Shown here in pieces: positions 1-4,411 of a DNA stretch of 5,285 nt. Every line of letters begins with the position of its first letter. Positions within the stretch are counted from its first letter, which is position 1. The notes beneath the pieces were generated by a model. It saw only the letters and a list, made by a program, of their open reading frames with translations. It searched no databases and had not been told where the DNA came from. The DNA comes from an uncultured Kouleothrix sp. (GTDB taxonomy: Bacteria > Chloroflexota > Chloroflexia > Chloroflexales > Roseiflexaceae): contig CALLYN010001004.1 in assembly GCA_937858455.1 (NCBI GenBank), positions 1 through 5,285 of the forward strand, given 5' to 3'. The position numbers were made by a program, and so were the translations under genes.

Positions 1-355
1 CGGCCGCCAGCTGCGCCAGTGCGTGCGCCGCCTCGGCCCACGCCTGCAGCCGCGCCGCGTCGAGCAGGTGTACGGCCGGCAACATGCCCGCGTCGAGCTC
101 CTGCGCCGCCGCCTGCAGATCGCGCAGCGCCACAGCCAGCGCCTCTTCGTTGGCATCCAGCTGCTCGAGCATGCGCCGCAACCCGCCGGGAAGCCCAACC
201 CGTAAGCGCGGCATGTCGTCGGCCAGCCGGGCCAGTAGCGCCAGCTCGGTGTCGGGCCGGCCAAGCGCGCCGAGCGACTCGATCAGCTCGCGCAGCTGCT
301 GCTGGTGTGCGGCGGTAAGCGCGGGAACATGTGGGGACGTGGGTGTTGAAGGCAC
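1..355 (-). CDS. Unrecognised helical protein, N-terminal part (runs off the left edge)
   Basis: An open frame of 118 codons with no stop runs from a GTG at 353-355 to the window edge, so only the N-terminus is present. The start is supported by a GAGAGG ribosome-binding site at 363-368, 7 nt upstream. The first ~13 residues are Pro/Thr/Ser-rich (VPSTPTSPHVPALT) and look disordered. From about residue 15 the protein is dominated by Ala, Leu, Glu, Gln and Arg in a pattern typical of long amphipathic helices (for example QQQLRELIESLGALG at 18-32, and RMLEQLDANEEALAVALRDL at 61-80). A Gly-Pro-rich turn (VGLPGGL) lies at about 53-59. No signal peptide, membrane segment or catalytic motif is visible. 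I do not recognise the family. It lies in the same orientation as the upstream cyclic di-GMP genes but after a 196-bp gap with its own possible promoter, so it is probably a separate unit. That it is coding is likely; its function is unknown. Confidence 0.72.
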   Translation of the reverse strand, partial: MPSTPTSPHVPALTAAHQQQLRELIESLGALGRPDTELALLARLADDMPRLRVGLPGGLRRMLEQLDANEEALAVALRDLQAAAQELDAGMLPAVHLLDAARLQAWAEAAHALAQLAA

Positions 356-362
356 GGGGCAA

Positions 363-368
363 CCTCTC
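363..368 (-). promoter_or_regulatory. Ribosome-binding site deciding a GTG start
   Basis: GAGAGG on the minus strand lies 7 nt before the GTG at 355. There is no ATG in this frame near the start, so this site is the main reason for choosing GTG. Confidence 0.6.
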
Positions 369-395
369 AGGCAAGTCTGGCGATAGCACTGTACT

Positions 396-401
396 ACTAT
401 A
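396..401 (-). promoter_or_regulatory. Possible -10 box for the 1-355 gene
   Basis: TATAGT on the minus strand matches the -10 consensus in 5 of 6 positions and would give a leader of about 35 nt. No convincing -35 box lies at normal spacing and there is no TG extension, so the call is weak. Confidence 0.3.
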
Positions 402-551
402 GCCGATCGCGCGCCGCAACGAACAAACGGTTGGGCGGCAATTTGGCATCTAACTCGCAATAGATCCAGGCGAAATACGCCCGGAGCATTGCAGCGCCCG
501 CCACGCTGAGATTCGAGAGACTACGCCCCTGCCGACCAAACAGCCCCGAGA

Positions 552-1847
552 TCAAGCAGGCACCGGCTCATCAAGCGCCGACGGAAGGTTGCTGGCCAGC
601 GCTCCCTGGTCCAGCGCCTCCAGCAGCGCGTCGACAATCTCCGCGCGCCACTGGACGCCGCGGCCGCGGTACAGAATCTGCGCCGCGCACTCGGGCGCCA
701 GCCCCTGGCGATACGGGCGATCGCTGGTCAGTGCGTCCCAGGTATCGGCAACCGCGATCACCTTTGAGCCAAACGGGATCTCGTCGTCGCGCAGCCCATC
801 GGGGTAGCCTTTGCCGTCGACACGCTCGTGATGGTGGCGCACAATCGCAACGCCGCGCGCGAAATCGGGGTAGCGCTGCAGCAGGTCGGCACCCAGCACC
901 GGATGCTGCTCCATGACCAGCCGCTCCGCGTCGGTGAGAGAGCCAGGCTTGTTCAGAATTGCGTCGGGCACGCCGATTTTGCCGATATCGTGAATGCGTG
1001 CGGCCGTCACAATCAGGTTGGCGTCGTGCCCCTCGATCCCAAGCTGCTTCAAGATCTTGGCGGTGTTCTCGGCCACGCGCCGCGAATGGCCGCCGGTGTA
1101 CGGATCGCGCAGGTCGATCGTATCGGCCATGTTCTCAAGCAGCGTGCGCGTGCTGTCTTGCAGGTGATAGTGACGCAGAAACACGCGGTAGATGATCACA
1201 AAAGGCGCCGCAAGCAGCGGCAGCAGGCTGGGGGCGTACAGCCCTATGGCGGCCAGGGGCACGGCAACCATGTACTGTGCGCCATCGACTTGGAGGATGC
1301 TGGCGGCGTTGAGCCGCAGCACGTGCCATGGCCGGGCGCCGCTCATTGGCGCGATCAGCAGTGGCATACTGAATAGATCGCCGAGCAGAAAGATCGCCGC
1401 CGGCAGGCCCAGCCGCGCCAGATCGAATGGAAAATCCAGCAGCAGATCGTGCGCCGCCGCCGCCGCGAAGCCAGCCAGCGCCTGGCGGCTGGCGTCGGTA
1501 AGAATATCAACCCACAACAAGCAGCGAGCGCGGCGATGGATCAGCAGCGCACAGAGTATAACAAGGCCAATCGCCAGCATAGCCACGGCCGGCTCGAACC
1601 ACACGGCGATCAGGTACAGCAAGGCACCGCTAAAGCTGGTTTTGGTATGGTATGAAATATGAATGGTGATCGAGCTGGCAGCGACCGCGCTCGCCACTAG
1701 CGCGAGCAGCAGCAGGCTGCGTGGGCCGAGGTGCGCAAGTTGGCTCAGGAGTGCGCCGCGTAGCTGCCAGATCAAGGCCAGTGTGCCGGTGCTGAGGATC
1801 AACGCAATCGCCGGCTGGGGAAGCTTATTCTGCAGTTTGAGCAGCAT
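552..1847 (-). CDS. Membrane-anchored HD-GYP cyclic di-GMP phosphodiesterase
   Basis: This 431-residue protein is predicted to hydrolyse cyclic di-GMP at the cytoplasmic membrane. Residues ~1-220 are hydrophobic, with about six or seven candidate membrane segments (roughly 12-30, 43-60, 74-84, 86-103, 120-135, 147-166, 193-220), and form a sensor-like integral membrane region I cannot assign to a named family. A short linker (RHYHLQDSTRTLLENM, 225-240) leads into the HD-GYP domain at ~241-415. All hallmark residues are present: H254, the HD pair H286-D287 followed by GK (289-290), H315, H339-H340-E341, the GYP loop DGKGYP (344-349), and D368/D371 in ADTWDALTSDRPYR. The family normally uses these for a two- or three-metal centre, so the enzyme should be active. 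The ATG at 1847 lies 2 nt after the stop codon of the upstream gene and has no clear ribosome-binding site of its own, so translation probably depends on the upstream gene. It could act on another cyclic dinucleotide such as cGAMP, but no feature here suggests that. Confidence 0.93.
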   Translation of the reverse strand: MLLKLQNKLPQPAIALILSTGTLALIWQLRGALLSQLAHLGPRSLLLLALVASAVAASSITIHISYHTKTSFSGALLYLIAVWFEPAVAMLAIGLVILCALLIHRRARCLLWVDILTDASRQALAGFAAAAAHDLLLDFPFDLARLGLPAAIFLLGDLFSMPLLIAPMSGARPWHVLRLNAASILQVDGAQYMVAVPLAAIGLYAPSLLPLLAAPFVIIYRVFLRHYHLQDSTRTLLENMADTIDLRDPYTGGHSRRVAENTAKILKQLGIEGHDANLIVTAARIHDIGKIGVPDAILNKPGSLTDAERLVMEQHPVLGADLLQRYPDFARGVAIVRHHHERVDGKGYPDGLRDDEIPFGSKVIAVADTWDALTSDRPYRQGLAPECAAQILYRGRGVQWRAEIVDALLEALDQGALASNLPSALDEPVPA

Positions 1848-1849
1848 CG

Positions 1850-2323
1850 TCAGCGCGCTGCTATCGTGAGTGGCTGCCCGCTCAGACCCGATACGGTTCG
1901 CGTGCCACTGGCGCCGGTGTTGTTGTTGGTAAACGTGGTGGTAGCCGCTACCCCTACAGGTGCCAGCCCTGGCTTGAGCGATACTGTGATGACGACGCGC
2001 GCGTTCAGCAAGCCGGGCTGGCGGATGATCGTCACTGTCTCTTTGGCCGCAAGCGCCGTATCATCATAAAATACAGCAATATTCGTGTCTTGCGGCAAAT
2101 AATACACATACTCCACCCGGTCGACAGCCTCGATATCGGCGGCGATGTCGACGCTTGACTGCAAGGCGAAGTGCCCAAGCACCAGCATGGGATCGCCGCG
2201 GCAGCCCGTCACGGTGGCGTGCCCGGTGAGCGGCGCACCTAGCGCCAGCAGCGCGGCGCAGCACACGGCAAACAGGCGCACGAACCAGATGCGGCGCACA
2301 GCGAGCAGAACCAGATGGCTCAT
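1850..2323 (-). CDS. Small exported protein of unknown function, coupled to the HD-GYP gene
   Basis: This predicted protein of 157 residues starts with a typical export signal: a charged start (MSHLVLLAVRRIWFVR), a hydrophobic core (LFAVCCAALLALG) and a likely cleavage site after GHA at about residue 36. The mature part has one Cys (TGCRGDP) and then alternating hydrophobic and polar stretches (VEYVYYLPQDTNIAVFYDD; VVITVSLKPG; ATTTFTNNNTGASGTRTVSG) that suggest a small beta-sandwich. The tail is rich in Thr, Asn, Ser and Gly. It has no catalytic motif and no lipobox or anchor, so I expect a secreted or surface-associated protein. An ATG 14 codons upstream (2365) is in frame, but the one at 2323 has a strong AAAGGA site 6 nt away and puts the signal peptide at the N-terminus, so I prefer it. 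The stop overlaps the leader of the HD-GYP gene (2-nt gap). A role as external partner of the HD-GYP membrane domain is only a guess from position. I recall similar secreted proteins with a CRxDP start in Chloroflexi but cannot verify this here. Confidence 0.82.
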   Translation of the reverse strand: MSHLVLLAVRRIWFVRLFAVCCAALLALGAPLTGHATVTGCRGDPMLVLGHFALQSSVDIAADIEAVDRVEYVYYLPQDTNIAVFYDDTALAAKETVTIIRQPGLLNARVVITVSLKPGLAPVGVAATTTFTNNNTGASGTRTVSGLSGQPLTIAAR

Positions 2324-2329
2324 GGTCGT

Positions 2330-2335
2330 TCCTTT
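2330..2335 (-). promoter_or_regulatory. Ribosome-binding site deciding the start of the exported protein
   Basis: AAAGGA on the minus strand lies 6 nt before the ATG at 2323. The competing in-frame ATG at 2365 has no comparable site and would put 14 polar residues ahead of the signal peptide. Confidence 0.7.
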
Positions 2336-2391
2336 TTCAATGTAATGGAGATTGTTGCGAGCCACGGAGCACGAAATGATGTTCTGCGCAT

Positions 2392-2397
2392 AGTATA
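2392..2397 (-). promoter_or_regulatory. Candidate -10 box of the exported-protein/HD-GYP operon
   Basis: TATACT on the minus strand (5 of 6 matches to TATAAT) lies in an A+T-rich patch that contrasts with the surroundings. It would give a leader of about 60 nt before the ATG at 2323. No good -35 box is present at 16-18 bp; that position overlaps the palindrome at 2419-2430, which may mean activator control. Confidence 0.45.
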
Positions 2398-2418
2398 AAC
2401 GTTTCTTTTACCATTCCG

Positions 2419-2430
2419 ATACCATGGTAT
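2419..2430. promoter_or_regulatory. Perfect 12-bp palindrome at the -35 region (candidate operator)
   Basis: ATACCATGGTAT reads the same on both strands. It overlaps or abuts the expected -35 position of the promoter at 2392-2397. Its size and position fit a binding site for a dimeric regulator, but no second copy was found in the window, so this remains a candidate. Confidence 0.35.
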
Positions 2431-2485
2431 GGCGCGGGTATGCCCTGGTGCTAGCGAAAGGGGGATGCGCGAGGTGCGACGAAGC

Positions 2486-3580
2486 TCAAGCCGCCGCCGG
2501 GCTGGCAACGCGATTGCGGCCGGCGCGTTTCGCTTCGTAGAGCTGAATATCGGCGCGGTGGAGTAGCGTATCGATGCTGTCGTCGTCGTGGGCTTGGGCC
2601 ACGCCCGCGCTAATAGTGACACGCAGGGTGGGGGCGATCGTGTCCCAGCTGAACGTATCGACCAGCACGCGCAGCCGCTCGACGACCTGCCACGCCGCGT
2701 CGCTGGCCGTTTCGGGCAGGATCACCGCGAACTCTTCGCCGCCGATACGGGCCAGGCTATCGGCGGCGCGCATATGGCTGCGCAAAAGCTCGGCAATCGC
2801 CACCAGCACGCGGTCGCCACCGGCATGGTAGAACGTATCGTTGATCTGCTTGAAGTGGTCGATATCGAGCAGCGCTAGCGTCAGCGGGCGGCCATAGCGG
2901 CTGGCGGCGTACAGCATTTGCGGCAGCTGCGCGGTGAAGTAGCGGCGGTTGTACAGGCCCGTCAGGCTATCGAGAATGCTTTGCTGATGTAGCTCGGCGG
3001 CCTGGCGCCGTAGCAGCGCATTGGCATCTTCAAGCGCGCGGGTGCGCTCGGTCACCTGGGCCTCCAGGCGCTCGACCATGCGCGTATTTTCGAGCGCTAC
3101 CGTCACCTGGTTGGCCAGCAGCACCAGCGGCATCAGGCTATCTTCGTGGAAACGCCCGCGGATGGAGCGGTTCTCGACATAGATCGCGCCGACGGCGCTG
3201 CCGTAGGACACCAGCGGCGCGCACATCACCGAGCGCAGGCCCAGGGCGCGCACGCTCCGCGCGGCCTTGAAGGTGTTGTCGTCGAGGGCGTTGTTCACCA
3301 GCAGGGGCGAGAGCGTCGCACGCACGCGATCGAGGATCGAGTGGCTGATCTGGTCATTGGCGATATCAAGCGGCTTGCCCTGGCGGTCGAGCGCGATCTC
3401 GACCTGCATGGCGCCGCCTTCGCCAAACAGCACAATCAGGCAGCGCTCGGCCGGCACAAGCTCGAAAACAGTGGTGGCGACATAGTGCGCCAGCGGCTGC
3501 ACCATGCGCTGATCGGCGAGCCGGCGCGTGATATCGAGGATCGCGAGGAGCTGCGATGTTGTGATGTTTGACGGATCCAA
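2486..3580 (-). CDS. GAF-GGDEF diguanylate cyclase
   Basis: This 364-residue soluble protein is predicted to make cyclic di-GMP from two GTP in response to a signal sensed by its N-terminal domain. Residues ~10-165 form a GAF domain (ERCLIVLFGEGG at 45-56; SVMCAPLVSYGSAVGAIYVENR at 117-138 is the typical GAF core). Residues ~165-200 form a coiled-coil signalling helix (VERLEAQVTERTRALEDANALL). The GGDEF domain spans ~201-358: DSLTGLYNRR (204-213), LLDIDHFKQIND (237-248, with metal ligand D239 and substrate residues N247/D248), the active loop GGEEF (280-284), and the allosteric inhibition site R271-A-A-D274 exactly five residues before it. The enzyme should be active and product-inhibited. 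One oddity is FYHAGGD at 250-256, where the family normally has a Gly before the His (YGHxxGD). The TTG start at 3580 is chosen because a TAGGAAA site lies just upstream and the GAF domain would otherwise be clipped. There is no membrane segment, so the protein is cytoplasmic. The partner phosphodiesterase gene lies downstream on the same strand. Confidence 0.93.
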   Translation of the reverse strand: MDPSNITTSQLLAILDITRRLADQRMVQPLAHYVATTVFELVPAERCLIVLFGEGGAMQVEIALDRQGKPLDIANDQISHSILDRVRATLSPLLVNNALDDNTFKAARSVRALGLRSVMCAPLVSYGSAVGAIYVENRSIRGRFHEDSLMPLVLLANQVTVALENTRMVERLEAQVTERTRALEDANALLRRQAAELHQQSILDSLTGLYNRRYFTAQLPQMLYAASRYGRPLTLALLDIDHFKQINDTFYHAGGDRVLVAIAELLRSHMRAADSLARIGGEEFAVILPETASDAAWQVVERLRVLVDTFSWDTIAPTLRVTISAGVAQAHDDDSIDTLLHRADIQLYEAKRAGRNRVASPAAA

Positions 3581-3583
3581 GGC

Positions 3584-3590
3584 TTTCCTA
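3584..3590 (-). promoter_or_regulatory. Ribosome-binding site deciding a TTG start
   Basis: TAGGAAA on the minus strand, with its AGGA core 5 nt before the TTG at 3580, supports this rare start codon. The next in-frame ATG (codon 26) would remove the first GAF helix. Confidence 0.65.
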
Positions 3591-3626
3591 CGACGTGGTA
3601 AGCTGCCAGGGTACGATCCCTTTACG

Positions 3627-3632
3627 ATTATA
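3627..3632 (-). promoter_or_regulatory. Extended -10 promoter of the diguanylate cyclase gene
   Basis: A perfect TATAAT on the minus strand is preceded by TGC, giving an extended -10 element (TGnTATAAT). The lack of a good -35 box is normal for this promoter class. It predicts a start near 3620 and a leader of about 40 nt to the TTG at 3580. Confidence 0.6.
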
Positions 3633-3697
3633 GCACCGCTTGTATCGCCGCGCTAGCGCCGGCTTGGCGCGCTGGCGAATTACGCCAACTGCGTTTA

Positions 3698-3721
3698 ATC
3701 ACTTTCTGCACAGCAAGTGAT
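3698..3721. promoter_or_regulatory. 24-bp imperfect dyad between divergent promoters (candidate operator)
   Basis: The outer arms ATCACTT (3698-3704) and AAGTGAT (3715-3721) are perfect inverted repeats, and inside them CTG (3706-3708) pairs with CAG (3711-3713). In all, 20 of 24 positions are symmetric. The right arm covers the expected -35 position of the plus-strand promoter at 3735-3740, and the left arm lies upstream of the minus-strand promoter. This is the size and placement expected of an operator for a dimeric regulator, possibly controlling both genes. The regulator itself is not in the window. Confidence 0.45.
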
Positions 3722-3734
3722 CAGCCGAATTTGG

Positions 3735-3740
3735 TATGAT
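3735..3740 (+). promoter_or_regulatory. Extended -10 promoter of the PfkB-family kinase gene
   Basis: TATGAT (5 of 6 matches) is preceded by TGG, forming an extended -10 (TGnTATGAT). The predicted start near 3747 leaves a long leader of about 230 nt before the ATG at 3975, which includes both large hairpins. A promoter closer to the gene cannot be excluded, but I see no good one. Confidence 0.45.
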
Positions 3741-3765
3741 ACGCTATTCGCTTGATCACGTATAG

Positions 3766-3808
3766 ATTGAGTTGCACGACGTGGCTTTACCACGTCGTGC
3801 AACTCAAT
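3766..3808. repeat. Perfect 19-bp inverted repeat, 5-nt loop (hairpin 1)
   Basis: The arms ATTGAGTTGCACGACGTGG (3766-3784) and its exact reverse complement (3790-3808) enclose the loop CTTTA. Stems this long and perfect are rare by chance. Neither side is followed by a T-run, so it is not a canonical intrinsic terminator. It starts about 20 nt after the predicted plus-strand transcription start, so it would form near the 5' end of the kinase mRNA. It could instead be a DNA cruciform, a protein site or a mobile-element relic. Confidence 0.85.
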
Positions 3809-3849
3809 AACAGAACTTACGCGGTGCGCGTTTTTGCCTTCGGCAGAGC

Positions 3850-3923
3850 GGTACTTTTCATGGATGGTGCTGAGATTTTGGCGCAAAGCGCCAAAATCTC
3901 AGCACAAAAGAAAGCGAAGTACC
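3850..3923. repeat. Perfect 18-bp inverted repeat with an outer 7-bp stem (hairpin 2)
   Basis: GTGCTGAGATTTTGGCGC (3867-3884) and its exact reverse complement (3888-3905) are separated only by AAA. A second, outer stem GGTACTT (3850-3856) with AAGTACC (3917-3923) closes around it with short unpaired sides. There is no T-run after either arm (the plus side continues AAAAGAAAGCG). It ends about 40 nt before the kinase ribosome-binding site. Its sequence is unrelated to hairpin 1, so the two are not copies of one repeat. Confidence 0.85.
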
Positions 3924-3964
3924 ATGGATCGGTCTATCGGGTATTGTTTGCCTGCAAAAAGCAC

Positions 3965-3969
3965 AGGAG
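3965..3969 (+). promoter_or_regulatory. Ribosome-binding site of the kinase gene
   Basis: AGGAG lies 5 nt before the ATG at 3975. It fixes the start at the conserved MIYTITPNPALD N-terminus rather than at earlier in-frame ATGs inside the hairpin region. Confidence 0.75.
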
Positions 3970-3974
3970 CCAGG

Positions 3975-4409
3975 ATGATCTACACGATAACGCCCAACCC
4001 CGCGCTCGACCGCACGCTCACCGTGCCGGCGATCGTCTTCGACGAAATGGTTCGCGCCAGCGAGTCGCAGCTGGACCTTGACGGCAAGGGTGTAAATGTA
4101 TCGAAGGCGCTGCGCGCGCTGGGCGACGAGACGGTGATCATGGGGTTTGCCGGCGGCGCAGCCGGCGCGATGCTGACGCAAGGGCTGCACGCCCTGGGCT
4201 TCGCGGCCGACTTCACAGCCGTGGCGGGCGAGACGCGCACCAACACAATCATTATCGACGCGGCGTCGCGACGCTATGTGAAGGCCAACGAGGCTGGCCC
4301 GCAGATTAGCCCCGCCGAGCTCGCGGCGCTCGGCAGGCGCGTAGCCGAGCGCGCGCGCCCCGGCGACCTATGGATCATGGCCGGCAGCCTGCCGCCGGGC
4401 GCGCCGGCC
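3975..4409 (+). CDS. PfkB-family sugar-phosphate kinase (1-phosphofructokinase type), truncated at the junction
   Basis: The 145 recognisable residues are the N-terminal half of a ribokinase-fold enzyme that phosphorylates a sugar phosphate with ATP, most like the 1-phosphofructokinase / tagatose-6-phosphate kinase branch. The order of motifs is typical: MIYTITPNPALDRT (1-14), the substrate loop DGKGVNVSKALRALG (36-50), GFAGG (57-61), GETRTNTIIID (85-95), NEAGP (105-109) and GSLPPGAP (137-144). One change is Asp at 36 where the family usually has Gly (GGKG). The family is about 310 residues long; the C-terminal half, with the ATP site and the catalytic GAGD motif, is absent. The frame continues only to a stop at 4440-4442 through sequence that is antisense to folD, so those last ~10 residues are spurious. 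The missing half is best explained by the contig junction, not by a natural pseudogene. The exact substrate (fructose 1-phosphate, fructose 6-phosphate or tagatose 6-phosphate) cannot be decided. Confidence 0.88.
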
Positions 4410-4411
4410 GC
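4394..4411. other. Probable chimeric junction between two genomes
   Basis: Two conserved genes on opposite strands both lose their 3' ends here. The kinase is intact to GSLPPGAPA (to ~4409 on plus) and FolD is intact to AAAGAPG (to ~4394 on minus), so about 16 bp fits both proteins. The shared sequence is G+C-rich and nearly self-complementary, with the perfect 8-bp palindrome GGCGCGCC at 4398-4405. To the right, G+C content and codon choice shift clearly (almost every third position is G or C). Confidence 0.8.

Larger units (their letters stand above)
356..551. other. Intergenic gap between the HD-GYP gene and the left-edge gene
   Basis: This 196-bp stretch holds no credible coding frame. 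Near its left side are the ribosome-binding site and weak promoter of the left-edge gene. I looked for a terminator downstream of the HD-GYP stop codon and found only a short 5-bp stem (CAGCG/CGCTG near 491-508) without a T-run, so how the upstream operon ends is unclear. Confidence 0.5.
3581..3974. other. Divergent regulatory gap between cyclase and sugar kinase genes
   Basis: This 394-bp stretch has no credible coding frame; the frames crossing it are mirror products of the hairpins. From left to right it holds the cyclase ribosome-binding site and promoter, small stems (for example TGGCG/CGCCA at 3673-3687), the 24-bp dyad, the plus-strand promoter, hairpin 1, a 41-bp spacer, hairpin 2 and the kinase ribosome-binding site. 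Its A+T content is visibly higher than that of the flanking genes. Confidence 0.7.

Noticed and set aside
19..386. Plus-strand frames of 60 to 100 codons at the left edge
   Set aside because: They are Pro/Arg/Ala- or Ser-rich shadows of the minus-strand gene, which has a better start and a sensible composition.
828..1376. A 182-codon plus-strand frame inside the HD-GYP gene
   Set aside because: It is a shadow of a G+C-rich real gene; the minus-strand frame carries every HD-GYP motif.
2320..2622. A 100-codon minus-strand frame spanning the cyclase 3' end and the operon leader
   Set aside because: It overlaps the GGDEF domain in another frame and its composition is low in sense; the leader holds a promoter instead.
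3146..3571. A 141-codon plus-strand frame inside the cyclase gene
   Set aside because: It is antisense to the GAF domain and shows no family motif of its own.
3766..3905. Hairpins 1 and 2 as intrinsic terminators
   Set aside because: No T-run follows either arm on either strand, and the region lies between divergent genes, where no transcript needs to end.
3752..4081. Small genes of 109 and 110 codons overlapping the gap and the kinase start
   Set aside because: They overlap the well-supported kinase in other frames, cross the palindromes, and have no plausible domain or ribosome-binding site.
4274..4393. The C-terminal 39 codons of the long folD frame
   Set aside because: They are antisense to conserved kinase codons and resemble no FolD C-terminus, so they lie beyond the junction.
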